Shown here in pieces: positions 1 to 7,898 of a stretch of DNA of 64,000 nt; position 1 is the stretch's first letter, and each line of letters starts with the position of its first letter. Source of the stretch: Chryseobacterium elymi (lineage in GTDB: Bacteria > Bacteroidota > Bacteroidia > Flavobacteriales > Weeksellaceae). Below the pieces are notes generated by a model that made no database searches, was not told where the DNA came from, and worked only from the letters and a program-made list of their open reading frames with translations. The DNA lies in assembly GCF_003385495.1 (NCBI RefSeq), contig NZ_QNUH01000006.1, positions 239,024 through 303,023 on the forward strand, in the 5' to 3' direction. The position numbers and the translations under genes are program-made.

Positions 1-549
1 ATCCTTGACCGTATTTATGTTTTACCCGAAGCTTCTAAAGACGCTTTGAAAAAGCATATCCAAGAAGTATCACATCCCAAATATTTCTGCCTTATGGAAG
101 CAGATAAAATTATCCCACATATCTATTTTATCAGGAAAGGTATTGTACGTGCTTATGCTTCTACTGCTGAGAATGATATTACATTCTGGTTCGGAAATGA
201 GGGCGAAACTATAGTTTCCATGAAAAGTTATGTAGAAGACAGACCCGGCTATGAAAGCATTGAGCTTCTGGAAGACTGTGATCTGTACATTCTGGAAACA
301 GAAAGCCTGAGAAAGCTTTTTAATGCAGACATTCACATCGCCAATTGGGGAAGAAAATTTGCAGAAAAGGAACTTGTGAAAACGGAAGAACTGATCATTT
401 CCAGACAGTTTAAAACCTCCCTGGAGCGATATAAAGACCTGATGACCCATAAACCTGATCTTTTAAAAAGAGTTCAATTAGGGCATATCGCATCTTATCT
501 TGGAATTACACAAGTGAGCCTGAGCAGGATTCGTGCGGAAATAAAGTAA
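1..549 (+). CDS. Crp/Fnr family transcriptional regulator (5' end outside window)
   Basis: The reading frame is open from the first base, so the true start lies upstream and only the last ~182 residues are visible. The visible part has the cyclic-nucleotide-binding-like beta-barrel (from about IYFIRKGIVRAY to ESIELLEDCDLYIL) followed by a C-terminal helix-turn-helix, with LGHIASYLGITQVSLSRI as recognition region. This is the usual architecture of Bacteroidota Crp-like regulators of about 190 residues, so only a few residues are probably missing. The ligand and targets cannot be read from the sequence. It is followed in the same direction by the SMR exporter gene, which has its own candidate promoter. 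Confidence 0.85.
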   Translation: MLDRIYVLPEASKDALKKHIQEVSHPKYFCLMEADKIIPHIYFIRKGIVRAYASTAENDITFWFGNEGETIVSMKSYVEDRPGYESIELLEDCDLYILETESLRKLFNADIHIANWGRKFAEKELVKTEELIISRQFKTSLERYKDLMTHKPDLLKRVQLGHIASYLGITQVSLSRIRAEIK

Positions 550-644
550 AGAATGGAAGATAGAAGGAGGAGGCTGGAAGTCACTACTGAACGCCTCTTT
601 TGCTTCAAATTTCCTAATTCTAAAATCATTTTTTAACAAATGTA

Positions 645-652
645 TAATTTTG
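645..652 (+). promoter_or_regulatory. Candidate -7 box (TAATTTTG) for the SMR exporter gene
   Basis: The octamer matches the Bacteroidota -7 consensus TAnnTTTG and lies 45 bases before the chosen ATG. No clear -33 TTTG is seen at the usual distance, so this is a motif match only. Confidence 0.4.
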
Positions 653-697
653 TTTCTTTCTAAAAGCTGAAATTTGCAGGAGAGAAAATTTAAAGAA

Positions 698-1024
698 ATG
701 AATTGGATTATTTTAATCATCGCCGGATTGTTTGAGGTTGCTTTTGCATCTTGTTTGGGTAAAGCAAAAGAAACTTCCGGATCTGAGATGTACTATTGGT
801 ATGCCGGTTTTCTGGTGACTATGACAATCAGTATGGTACTGCTGATCAAAGCTACGCAAACGCTTCCAATTGGGACAGCTTATGCAGTATGGACAGGGAT
901 AGGAGCCGTAGGAACAGCGCTGATGGGAATTTTCTTTTTTAAAGATCCTGTAAGCTTCTGGAGGGTATTTTTTATCGTAACCTTAATTGGTTCTGTGGTG
1001 GGACTGAAATCTGTTTCTCACTAA
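698..1024 (+). CDS. sugE: SMR family small multidrug/guanidinium exporter, SugE/Gdx type
   Basis: This 108-residue protein has four predicted membrane helices, the standard size and topology of small multidrug resistance transporters that work as dual-topology dimers in the inner membrane. Helix 1 carries the essential glutamate in AGLFEVAFA (about residue 13). The stretch GTAYAVWTGIGAVGTALMG is the signature of the SugE/Gdx branch, whose characterised members export guanidinium, rather than the EmrE branch. The ATG at 698 is preferred over an upstream TTG at 674 because the sequence then begins with the family-typical MNWIILIIAGL. No guanidine riboswitch was recognised in the 148 bases upstream. 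The substrate is inferred from the family. Confidence 0.85.
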   Translation: MNWIILIIAGLFEVAFASCLGKAKETSGSEMYYWYAGFLVTMTISMVLLIKATQTLPIGTAYAVWTGIGAVGTALMGIFFFKDPVSFWRVFFIVTLIGSVVGLKSVSH

Positions 1025-1052
1025 GATCAAAAACAACTTCTATCTATATTTA

Positions 1053-1087
1053 AATAAACCCGTCTTCAACATGAGGACGGGTTTATT
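1053..1087. terminator. Bidirectional hairpin terminator
   Basis: A 12-bp perfect stem (AATAAACCCGTC / GACGGGTTTATT), extended inward by a few more pairs, sits between the convergent exporter and methyltransferase genes. It is flanked by A- and T-rich tracts and could serve both. Confidence 0.75.
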
Positions 1088-1091
1088 GTAA

Positions 1092-1859
1092 TTATTTTTT
1101 GAAAACTACAGGTAAGATCTCATTTTGTCTCAGCCCGTATTTTTTGATTTCTTCTTCTGAAAAATTCCGGGAATAGAAATTGGGTTCTGTTTCAAAGCCG
1201 GCCTTTCTCAAGCGGTCGAAATAATCCATTCCGTACCAGCGGACATGGTCGTACTGCCCGAAATGTTTCTGACGTTCTTTCGGATCCCTGATTGAAAAAT
1301 CTTCATAGGTTTTTTCCATAGAGTTTCTCATGGGAACCTGAAAAATCCCCCAGCCTCCGGGCTTCATTACTCTATACAATTCACTGATCGCCTTTGCATC
1401 GTCTTCAATATGTTCCAGAACATGATTACAGAAAACAATATCAAAACTTTCATCAGGAAAAGGTAGATCCAGAATATCCGCTTTCACATCTACGATGGGG
1501 GAAAAAAGATCTGCAGAAATATAATTCAGATTTTTCATCATCTTGAATTTTCTGAGGAATTCCTGTTCGGGAGCGATATGCAGTACTTTGGCGTTTTTAA
1601 TAAAAAAATCGGTCTCGTTTTGAAGATAAAGCCACATCTGGCGGTGTCTTTCTAAACTCAGCGTCCCAGGAGAAAGCGCATTTTCCCGTTGTTTTCCATA
1701 GCCGTAAGGAAGGAATTTCCTGTAAGATCTTCCGTCGATAGGATCATAGAATTCCTCTCCTTTGAAAAACTGATAAATAAGCGGCCTCGCCCAAATACTC
1801 AATTTAATAAGCATTGGGCGAGGTATGGTATTGAGTAAAAGTTTGGCTACTCTTTTCAT
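1092..1859 (-). CDS. Class I SAM-dependent methyltransferase
   Basis: The 255-residue protein carries a Rossmann-type methyltransferase core. The segment AKVLHIAPEQEFLRKFK is motif I-like, DILDLPFPDESFDIVFCNHV covers the acidic loop and motif II/post-I region, LEHIEDDAKAISELYRVMKP is the Methyltransf_11 signature, and GGWGIFQVPM follows. The N-terminal ~90 residues are basic and hydrophobic (RPMLIKLSIWARPLIYQFF) and may lie at the membrane. The substrate is unknown. The start codon overlaps the map stop codon by one base (TAATG), so the two are translationally coupled in one operon. Confidence 0.8.
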   Translation of the reverse strand: MKRVAKLLLNTIPRPMLIKLSIWARPLIYQFFKGEEFYDPIDGRSYRKFLPYGYGKQRENALSPGTLSLERHRQMWLYLQNETDFFIKNAKVLHIAPEQEFLRKFKMMKNLNYISADLFSPIVDVKADILDLPFPDESFDIVFCNHVLEHIEDDAKAISELYRVMKPGGWGIFQVPMRNSMEKTYEDFSIRDPKERQKHFGQYDHVRWYGMDYFDRLRKAGFETEPNFYSRNFSEEEIKKYGLRQNEILPVVFKK

Positions 1860-2668
1860 TAAAAATCCAATTGGAAAGGCTTTTCTTCATCACTTACGAT
1901 ACCCAGGGCCTCATAAACATATTTGAATGTGGAAAGCAGCACCGGTTTCCCATTGATTACCGCTACATCATGCTCAAAATGGGCAGAAGGCAGGTTATCC
2001 AAAGTTGTTACTGTCCAGCCGTCATTATGGAATTTTACTTTTTCCGTACCAAGATTCACCATCGGCTCAATCGCAATGGCAAGGCCGTCTTTGATGACTT
2101 TTCCGCTTCCCTGTCTACCATAATTTGGAACCTGAGGATCTTCATGCATTTTTCTTCCAAGACCATGCCCTACAAGTTCTTTCACTACTCCATATCCTTC
2201 TTTTTCACAATGTGCCTGGATCGCATGGGAAATATCCCCTATCCTTTTTCCTCTTACACATTGCTCAATTCCTTTGTAAAGGGATTCTTTAGTTACCTGC
2301 AACAGCTTTTTAACCTCAGGCTTCACTTCCCCGATCTCAAATGTATAGGCATGGTCTCCTACAAAACCGTTGAGAATAACCCCACAGTCTACAGAAAGAA
2401 TATCTCCTTCTTTGATAATATCATTATTGGGAAAACCGTGAACAACCTGATCATTAGGAGAAATACATAAGGAATTCGGGAAACCGCCATATCCTAAAAA
2501 AGCAGGTTCTGCCCCATAATCTTTAATGAAATCATGAGCCAGCTTATCAAGATATAAAGTATTGATTCCAGGTTTTATTTCTTTTGCAAGCATTCCCAGT
2601 GTTTTTGAAACCAGGTGTGCACTCTCCTTCATCAGGCGGAGCTCCTCTATTGTTTTTAATTGAATCAT
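1859..2668 (-). CDS. map: Type I methionine aminopeptidase
   Basis: This 269-residue cytosolic metalloenzyme removes the initiator methionine from nascent proteins. The family signatures are present: the metal-binding aspartates in SVDCGVILNGFVGDHAYTF, the histidine region ELVGHGLGRKMHEDPQVPNY, the glutamate in AIEPMVNLG and the last ligand in ALSAHFEHDVAV-like SAHFEHDVAVI. The length matches bacterial type I enzymes. The methyltransferase gene follows with a one-base overlap. This copy is not in the ribosomal-protein cluster, so the genome could hold another, but that cannot be seen here. Confidence 0.95.
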   Translation of the reverse strand: MIQLKTIEELRLMKESAHLVSKTLGMLAKEIKPGINTLYLDKLAHDFIKDYGAEPAFLGYGGFPNSLCISPNDQVVHGFPNNDIIKEGDILSVDCGVILNGFVGDHAYTFEIGEVKPEVKKLLQVTKESLYKGIEQCVRGKRIGDISHAIQAHCEKEGYGVVKELVGHGLGRKMHEDPQVPNYGRQGSGKVIKDGLAIAIEPMVNLGTEKVKFHNDGWTVTTLDNLPSAHFEHDVAVINGKPVLLSTFKYVYEALGIVSDEEKPFQLDF

Positions 2669-2671
2669 TTT

Positions 2672-2838
2672 TATAGATGTTAGATATTAGATGTTAGAAG
2701 TTAGACTACAACTTAATGTATATTTTAAAGTAAGATTAAATGATAGCCTTCCCAACATCTACGGTTTTCTGATAAAGTTTTAAACGAAGCAGCAGCATTA
2801 AAAAACTAATTTCTAATCTCTAGCTTCTAACTTCTATT
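2672..2838. repeat. Intergenic short-period repeat with inverted arms
   Basis: Next to the map start the sequence repeats a TTAGAtgTTAGAa-like unit (2675-2705). The other end of the gap (2805-2837) holds the reverse-complement style TCTAAtctctagcTTCTAACTTCTA. The two arms can pair imperfectly around a central unique ~100 bases. No ORF is present. Similar AT-rich repeat-arm elements recur elsewhere in the window. Confidence 0.5.
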
Positions 2839-2846
2839 TTAAATTG

Positions 2847-3278
2847 TTACCAGAAAAGTCCTTTTTTCTTTTCTTTTTTAAGTTTTGAGTAGGCCAGAAC
2901 CTCTTTTCCTTCTACACGGAATTCTATTCTTTCCTGGATAATATTGTAAATTTCTCCCCAACCCGGAAACCCTCCTAGATTCCTGTCATCGATGAACCAG
3001 TCCGCATCCAGTTTTCTTGACTGATTTTCAGGATTAAAAACTTCTCCTTCAAAACTGGAATTCACCGCATAAAATTCTACGCCATTATTTCTGCAAAATT
3101 CTACAGCTTCATCCAAAGTTTTTCCATGTCTGTATGTCCAGAGAATTAACCTGTACCCTTCTGCCTGAAGTCTTTTTAATGTTTCGAAAGCAAAGATTTT
3201 TGCTTTACCAATTGCCGGATATGCATCATCAACAATAGTTCCGTCGAAATCAACAGCAATTTTCTTATTATTTAACAT
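2847..3278 (-). CDS. Small HAD-superfamily hydrolase-like protein (BT0820 type)
   Basis: This 143-residue protein starts with the HAD motif I IAVDFDGTIV, where D10 is the predicted nucleophile and D12 the acid/base. Later it has ILWTYRHG (motif II region) and DADWFIDDRNLGG (motif IV acidic pair). It lacks a large cap domain and has the length of the compact Bacteroidota group represented by BT0820. The substrate is unknown. An in-frame start exists 60 bases upstream, but the ATG at 3278 is preferred because the protein then begins right before motif I and a TATCTTTG -7 box lies 19 bases before it. Confidence 0.8.
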   Translation of the reverse strand: MLNNKKIAVDFDGTIVDDAYPAIGKAKIFAFETLKRLQAEGYRLILWTYRHGKTLDEAVEFCRNNGVEFYAVNSSFEGEVFNPENQSRKLDADWFIDDRNLGGFPGWGEIYNIIQERIEFRVEGKEVLAYSKLKKEKKKGLFW

Positions 3279-3297
3279 TTTGTCTTTTTTAGCTTTG

Positions 3298-3305
3298 CAA
3301 AGATA
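3298..3305 (-). promoter_or_regulatory. Candidate -7 box (TATCTTTG) for the HAD gene
   Basis: It matches TAnnTTTG on the minus strand, 19 bases before the ATG at 3278. A TTTG that could act as -33 lies at 3323-3326 with a 17-base spacer. It lies inside the longer alternative ORF and so argues for the shorter start. Confidence 0.5.
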
Positions 3306-3368
3306 AGAAATAAAAAGAGTGCCAAAAAACGATGGCACTCTTAAGTTTTATAATTTAATGCTGTAAAG

Positions 3369-4349
3369 TTAACCTTTTACCCATTTGAACTGAAACTGTA
3401 AATCCGGAGTTGAAATTCTGTCCGTAATTTTCTGAAGTCTCGCAGGCAGTTTCATCAGGTATTCCTGAGCTTTTTCAGCTTGTTCAGTAAGTCCTTTTAC
3501 ATGCTCTATCTTCCATTCATCCAATAAGTCTTTCATAATATTGATATAATCCTGACCTGTATATACCATGCATCTTTGTGCTGCATCTGAGAAATGTCCC
3601 CAAAGCTCTCCGGCTTTTTGTCCGGACTGTCTCATCATGTGAGCAGGCATTACGATCTTTTTACGCATCATATCTTCAAATGCGAGGATCATTTCTGATG
3701 GATCTATTTCTAAAATTTTAGCAACAAAATGTTTGTAAGCTTTTGCGTGTCTGGCTTCGTCTGCAGCAATTACACCACACATTTTTGCTAATTTTCCGTT
3801 TCCGGACTGTTTTGCCAATGTCCCCACCCTTCTGTGCGATATATTGGTGGCTGTTTCCTGAAAACTTGTATAAACGAAGTTTCTGTAGGGATCCATGCTT
3901 GTTCCTAAATCGAAACCGTCATTAATTAAATATTGAGTGGTCACTTCAAGCTCTCTCATATTCACTCTTCCGCACAGATAAAGGTATTTGCCCAAAAGGT
4001 CTCCATGCCTGTTTTCTTCACCAGTCCATGCTCTTATCCAGTTGGCCCAGCCCACTTCTTTCTGTTCCTGATCTATTCCGTCTACTCCCATTAACCATGA
4101 TTCATAAGAAGGCAATGCTTCTTCTGTAATACAGTCACCAATAAGAGTTACAAACAAATCATAAGGCATTTCACGGGCAAAAGTCTGAATTTCTTCCAAG
4201 TCATATTTAAAATCAGAGCTTGACGGATCCGGAAGATAATCGGAAGGTTGCCAGATTTTTTCAATTGGCGTTAAAAATTTATCCAGAAAAGAACCTACTT
4301 CCTTTTCCAATATTCCCATTACTTCTTTTCTGACAAGCTTTTGATACAT
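3369..4349 (-). CDS. Acyl-ACP desaturase (soluble, di-iron)
   Basis: The 326-residue protein is a ferritin-like di-iron fatty-acid desaturase related to plant stearoyl-ACP desaturases, which insert a cis double bond into acyl-ACP and so control membrane fluidity. The two iron-binding motifs are visible as EENRHGDLL (EExxH) and DEARHAKAY (DExxH). It has no membrane helices, as expected of the soluble class. It is monocistronic with a TATCTTTG box upstream. The physiological electron donor is not encoded next to it. Confidence 0.9.
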   Translation of the reverse strand: MYQKLVRKEVMGILEKEVGSFLDKFLTPIEKIWQPSDYLPDPSSSDFKYDLEEIQTFAREMPYDLFVTLIGDCITEEALPSYESWLMGVDGIDQEQKEVGWANWIRAWTGEENRHGDLLGKYLYLCGRVNMRELEVTTQYLINDGFDLGTSMDPYRNFVYTSFQETATNISHRRVGTLAKQSGNGKLAKMCGVIAADEARHAKAYKHFVAKILEIDPSEMILAFEDMMRKKIVMPAHMMRQSGQKAGELWGHFSDAAQRCMVYTGQDYINIMKDLLDEWKIEHVKGLTEQAEKAQEYLMKLPARLQKITDRISTPDLQFQFKWVKG

Positions 4350-4372
4350 CTTACTATATGGATTTTAATTTA

Positions 4373-4380
4373 CAAAGATA
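4373..4380 (-). promoter_or_regulatory. Candidate -7 box (TATCTTTG) for the desaturase gene
   Basis: This is an exact TAnnTTTG match on the minus strand, 23 bases before the ATG. It is identical to the box of the neighbouring HAD gene. Confidence 0.5.
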
Positions 4381-4446
4381 TGATTTATTTATTATTTGCC
4401 GCATAATAACCTATGCAACTCATACAATGACTGATATAAATCATAC

Positions 4447-4481
4447 AAAAATGCCGCCATCTATATCATAACGGCATTTTT
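4447..4481 (-). terminator. Hairpin terminator after gpmI
   Basis: The 10-bp arms AAAAATGCCG and CGGCATTTTT enclose a 15-base loop just past the gpmI stop. The outer A/T pairs give the T-tract on either strand. Confidence 0.7.
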
Positions 4482-4501
4482 CGGACAATATTATTGAATT
4501 T

Positions 4502-6043
4502 TTAACTAACTAAGATATCTCCTGTCATTACTTCCGGAATCTCTACTCCCATTACTTTTAAGATAGTTGGGGCTACATCTCCCAATTTTCCGGGTTTCAG
4601 ATTCCAGGTATGGTCTTTATCCATCACAATAAATGGAACAAGGTTCGTAGAGTGCTGAGTATTGGGAGTACCATCGGAATTGATCATTACGTCTGAATTT
4701 CCGTGGTCAGCCAGGATAAATACGGCATAGCCATGCTCATAAGCTGTAGTGGCCACTTTTTCAATACATTTATCTACTGTTTCAGCGGCTTTTACTGCGG
4801 CTTCAAAAACTCCGGTATGACCTACCATATCAGTATTGGCGAAATTCAAACAGACAAAATCCGCTGTTCCGTTTTCCAACTCAGGCACAATGGCATTGGT
4901 GATGTCATAAGCAGACATTTCCGGCTTAAGGTCATAAGTGGGAACATCTTTCGGACTTGGACAAAGGAGTCTTCTTTCTCCGTTGAATTCTTCCTCCCTT
5001 CCTCCGGAAAAGAAAAACGTTACGTGAGGATATTTTTCTGTTTCCGCAATTCTGATCTGTGTTTTGCCGTTTCTTTCAAGAATTTCGCCCATTGTTTCCT
5101 TCAATACTTCTTCATCAAACACAACCTGTACATTCTGGAAGGTCTTGTCATAGTTTGTTAAAGTAATATAATGAAGGCTCAGCTTACGCATAAAATATTC
5201 AGGGAAATCTTTCTGGCAAAGAACTTCTGTGATCTCACGTCCTCTGTCAGTACGGAAATTAAAACAGATCACTACATCACCGTCTACGATTTTAGCCACA
5301 GGAACAATATTTCCTGTTTCCGTGCTGTTGACAAGGATAATAGGCTTCAGAAATTCATCGGTCACATTATTATCATAGGAAGATTTAATCGCCGTCAAAG
5401 CATCTGTCGTCTGTAGCCCTACTCCTTCCACCATTGCATCGTATGCCAGTTTTACACGCTCCCATCTTTTATCACGGTCCATCGCATAATATCTTCCGAT
5501 CACCGTTGCCAGCTTGCCTACTGTAACCTCCATATGGTTCTGAAGCTCTTCTATAAACCCAAGCCCAGAATGTGGATCACAATCTCTTCCGTCTGTAAAG
5601 GCATGTACAAAGACATTTTCGTGCAGTCCAAATTCATGTGCAGCAGTCAACAAACCTTTTAGGTGATTGATATGCGAGTGTACCCCTCCATTGGAAACCA
5701 GTCCGATGAAGTGCAGCTTTTTATTTTCTCTTTTAGCGTATTCGAAAGCATCCTGAATGACCTGCTGCTGTCCCAGTGTTCCGTTCTCAATGGCCATATT
5801 CAGTTTTACAAGATTCTGATAGACCACTCTTCCCGCTCCTAAATTCATGTGTCCTACTTCAGAATTTCCCATCTGTCCTGCGGGAAGCCCTACAGCCAGA
5901 CCGCTGGCTTCAAGTGTTGTATGTGGATATTTTTGATAACAGCTGTCTATAAATGGAGTGTTTGCTTTGTCTAAGGCAGACACCTCTGGATTTGTTCCCA
6001 GTCCCCATCCGTCAAGGATTGCTAATATTGCTTTTTTTGACAT
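4502..6043 (-). CDS. gpmI: 2,3-bisphosphoglycerate-independent phosphoglycerate mutase
   Basis: The 513-residue length is that of the cofactor-independent mutase, a Mn-dependent alkaline-phosphatase-fold enzyme that interconverts 3- and 2-phosphoglycerate in glycolysis. Visible signatures are the N-terminal ILDGWGLG metal site, the phosphoserine motif GQMGNSEVGHMNLGAGR, FTDGRDCDPHSG, CFNFRTDRGREITEVL, FFFSGGREEEFNGE and the C-terminal metal ligands in ANTDMVGHTG and LADHGNSD. The start is supported by a TAAATTTG box 21 bases upstream and by the family-typical N-terminus. Confidence 0.97.
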   Translation of the reverse strand: MSKKAILAILDGWGLGTNPEVSALDKANTPFIDSCYQKYPHTTLEASGLAVGLPAGQMGNSEVGHMNLGAGRVVYQNLVKLNMAIENGTLGQQQVIQDAFEYAKRENKKLHFIGLVSNGGVHSHINHLKGLLTAAHEFGLHENVFVHAFTDGRDCDPHSGLGFIEELQNHMEVTVGKLATVIGRYYAMDRDKRWERVKLAYDAMVEGVGLQTTDALTAIKSSYDNNVTDEFLKPIILVNSTETGNIVPVAKIVDGDVVICFNFRTDRGREITEVLCQKDFPEYFMRKLSLHYITLTNYDKTFQNVQVVFDEEVLKETMGEILERNGKTQIRIAETEKYPHVTFFFSGGREEEFNGERRLLCPSPKDVPTYDLKPEMSAYDITNAIVPELENGTADFVCLNFANTDMVGHTGVFEAAVKAAETVDKCIEKVATTAYEHGYAVFILADHGNSDVMINSDGTPNTQHSTNLVPFIVMDKDHTWNLKPGKLGDVAPTILKVMGVEIPEVMTGDILVS

Positions 6044-6064
6044 TTCTTATAACTTTTTGTTACA

Positions 6065-6072
6065 CAAATTTA
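6065..6072 (-). promoter_or_regulatory. Candidate -7 box (TAAATTTG) for gpmI
   Basis: It is a TAnnTTTG match on the minus strand 21 bases before the gpmI ATG. Confidence 0.5.
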
Positions 6073-6210
6073 CCTAATTTCCGATGAATGGAAGAATTTG
6101 AAAGGCTTAATTTGAAAACATCAGCTGAAATAGATATGCCGGAGTATAGCCGGTTGTCTTTTATCTTTTACAGACGGACTGATTTCTATTTTTAAAAATA
6201 TTATAAAAAA

Positions 6211-7452
6211 TCACTTTCCGAACCAGCTGATGATTTCGTAATGTAGAGCTTTTGAGGGTTTTCCTTGTACTATAATATTACTTCCTTTTGATCCGCTTTT
6301 TATCTCTGCCTGTTTTTCCCAGCTTCCTTTTGTGAATTTGAACTGTGCAGGAAGATGAATTTTAAGACTGATGCTTCTCTCACGTGCTGTTTTTTTATTC
6401 ATTTTTATACCTGTCGGATTCCAGCTGCCTAGTTCCGGCTGATTTCCTGTAATATAGACTTCATCATTTTTATCGGGTACACTTACTATAAAGGTTACCT
6501 CATAAAGTTCATCTGAATATTCTTTAAAAAAATCTTCAAATTTCATTTTTTGAGCTGCCATGTATTCTTTAATGTACTGATCCAGGAAGGCACTCTCTTT
6601 CAGAAACAAAAGTGGATTTTCTATATTAAGAATATCATGGATTGCTTTATGTTTATCCGTTTGTTTATTGAAATAAGCTTCTGAAATTTTATATCCTATC
6701 CAATATCCCAGATCGTTGGGACGGTCATCTTTTTTACTGGTTCCGTAAAGCCAGTCCGTGTTGTCATCGCTTTTTAATCTTGTTACAAACTCCCGGCACA
6801 GCTTTTCAGAATGGGTTTCGCCATATTTGAAAGATTTTGTATTGATATTGTCTCCCGATATAAGTTCACTGATAAAATCCGCACTGCCTTCCATCAGAGA
6901 CTTCTGCAGCAAATTGGAATTTCCTTTATTGTTCTGTTGAAAATGGATCAGCTCATGGGCAATAAGTCCGGTGACGCCATCCAAATTGCCCAGCATTTCA
7001 GTACCTATAATAATTCCTTCATTAGAAACTGTTCCGCCTGAATTGAATCTCCCATATACAAAATAAACGGGCGGATATTTTGCTTCAGGATACCAATATT
7101 TCAGGGCGCTGTAAATGGCTTTTATCTTCTTTTCTTTTTGACCGACTTCTGCGAGGACATTTTTAGTCTTCAGATAATCTTCTTTCCTTTTTTTCACTAC
7201 TGAATATAATGAATCTGCATTGATGATCCTGAATTCCGTAAACCCTTTTACCCCCGGGGAACCCTTCTTCATATATTCTTCAAACGGATTGCCGGGTGAG
7301 GTTTCCATTTTGTCAAATGCTTTCCAAAAATTCTCTGTATCTTTTGTTTCGAAAACAGCATTTAGCGGATCGCCGGAAAAGCCTGACTGTGCTTTTAATG
7401 TTCCGGAAATTATTACAAATGCAATAAAAAGATGGCTCATTCTAATTTTCAT
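6211..7452 (-). CDS. Secreted HExxH metalloprotease-like protein with C-terminal CBM20-like domain
   Basis: The 413-residue protein begins with a signal peptide ending near GTLKAQ. The middle part has the zinc-protease motif HELIH (H166 to H170) followed 23 residues later by LMEGSADFISEL, whose glutamate could be the third ligand. This resembles the DUF2268-type predicted Zn proteases. The last ~100 residues (VTFIVSVPDKNDEVYITGNQ, then LGSWNPTGIKM) look like a starch-binding CBM20 fold, with the conserved GN-x-LG-W pattern. Protease-like plus CBM20-like is an uncommon pairing. No T9SS tail is seen, so export is probably to the periplasm or by lipid-free secretion. Activity is inferred from the motif only. 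Confidence 0.65.
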   Translation of the reverse strand: MKIRMSHLFIAFVIISGTLKAQSGFSGDPLNAVFETKDTENFWKAFDKMETSPGNPFEEYMKKGSPGVKGFTEFRIINADSLYSVVKKRKEDYLKTKNVLAEVGQKEKKIKAIYSALKYWYPEAKYPPVYFVYGRFNSGGTVSNEGIIIGTEMLGNLDGVTGLIAHELIHFQQNNKGNSNLLQKSLMEGSADFISELISGDNINTKSFKYGETHSEKLCREFVTRLKSDDNTDWLYGTSKKDDRPNDLGYWIGYKISEAYFNKQTDKHKAIHDILNIENPLLFLKESAFLDQYIKEYMAAQKMKFEDFFKEYSDELYEVTFIVSVPDKNDEVYITGNQPELGSWNPTGIKMNKKTARERSISLKIHLPAQFKFTKGSWEKQAEIKSGSKGSNIIVQGKPSKALHYEIISWFGK

Positions 7453-7560
7453 AGTCTTAGTAAATATTTTAAGATTTAAATCCCTAAAATAAGAAAAATA
7501 TTATCTTCTATCTTCGTTAATTTTCAGACTCAGTGATGTTTTTTTTTCTAAATTATTATT

Positions 7561-7568
7561 TAATTTTG
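7561..7568 (+). promoter_or_regulatory. Candidate -7 box (TAATTTTG) very close to the SUI1 start
   Basis: The TAnnTTTG match ends only 4 bases before the ATG at 7573. If it is the true -7 box, transcription would begin at about the start codon, implying a leaderless or nearly leaderless mRNA. Confidence 0.35.
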
Positions 7569-7572
7569 CTAT

Positions 7573-7896
7573 ATGGATTTACGAGATCAGCTAAAGAACC
7601 TTTTTCCTGAACATGAGGAAAAGGATTTTGAAATGCCTAAAGAAGAATTTAAGCAGCAGGAACCTTTGGTGTGCAAATTTGAGAAAAAAGGCAGAAACGG
7701 TAAGCCTGTAACGATTGTTGAAGGCTGGGAAGGCAGTGAGGAAGATTTAAAAAAAATCTCAAAAAAAATAAAAACCACCTTAGGAATAGGCGGTTCAGAG
7801 AAAGACGGAACGATAATCATTCAGGGCGATAACCGTGATAAAATAATGAATATCCTTAAAGAAATGGGATATAAAACCAAAAGAGTCGGCGGATAG
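7573..7896 (+). CDS. SUI1/eIF1-like translation factor (YciH family)
   Basis: The 107-residue protein has the SUI1 fold. Residues from about 35 on (CKFEKKGRNGKPVTIVEGWE, then KKISKKIKTTLGIGGSEKDG and IIIQGDNRDKIMNILKEMGY) match the beta-alpha-beta ribosome-binding core with the basic loop and the LGIGGS turn. Bacterial members (YciH) modulate start-codon selection in vitro. The N-terminal ~35 residues are charged and linker-like. It converges on the LRR gene with only two bases between stop codons and no obvious terminator between them. Confidence 0.85.
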   Translation: MDLRDQLKNLFPEHEEKDFEMPKEEFKQQEPLVCKFEKKGRNGKPVTIVEGWEGSEEDLKKISKKIKTTLGIGGSEKDGTIIIQGDNRDKIMNILKEMGYKTKRVGG

Positions 7897-7898
7897 AC

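Noticed and set aside
550..697. Guanidine riboswitch before the SugE-like gene
   Set aside because: No conserved ACGR-type or hairpin pair typical of guanidine riboswitches was recognised in the 148 bases.
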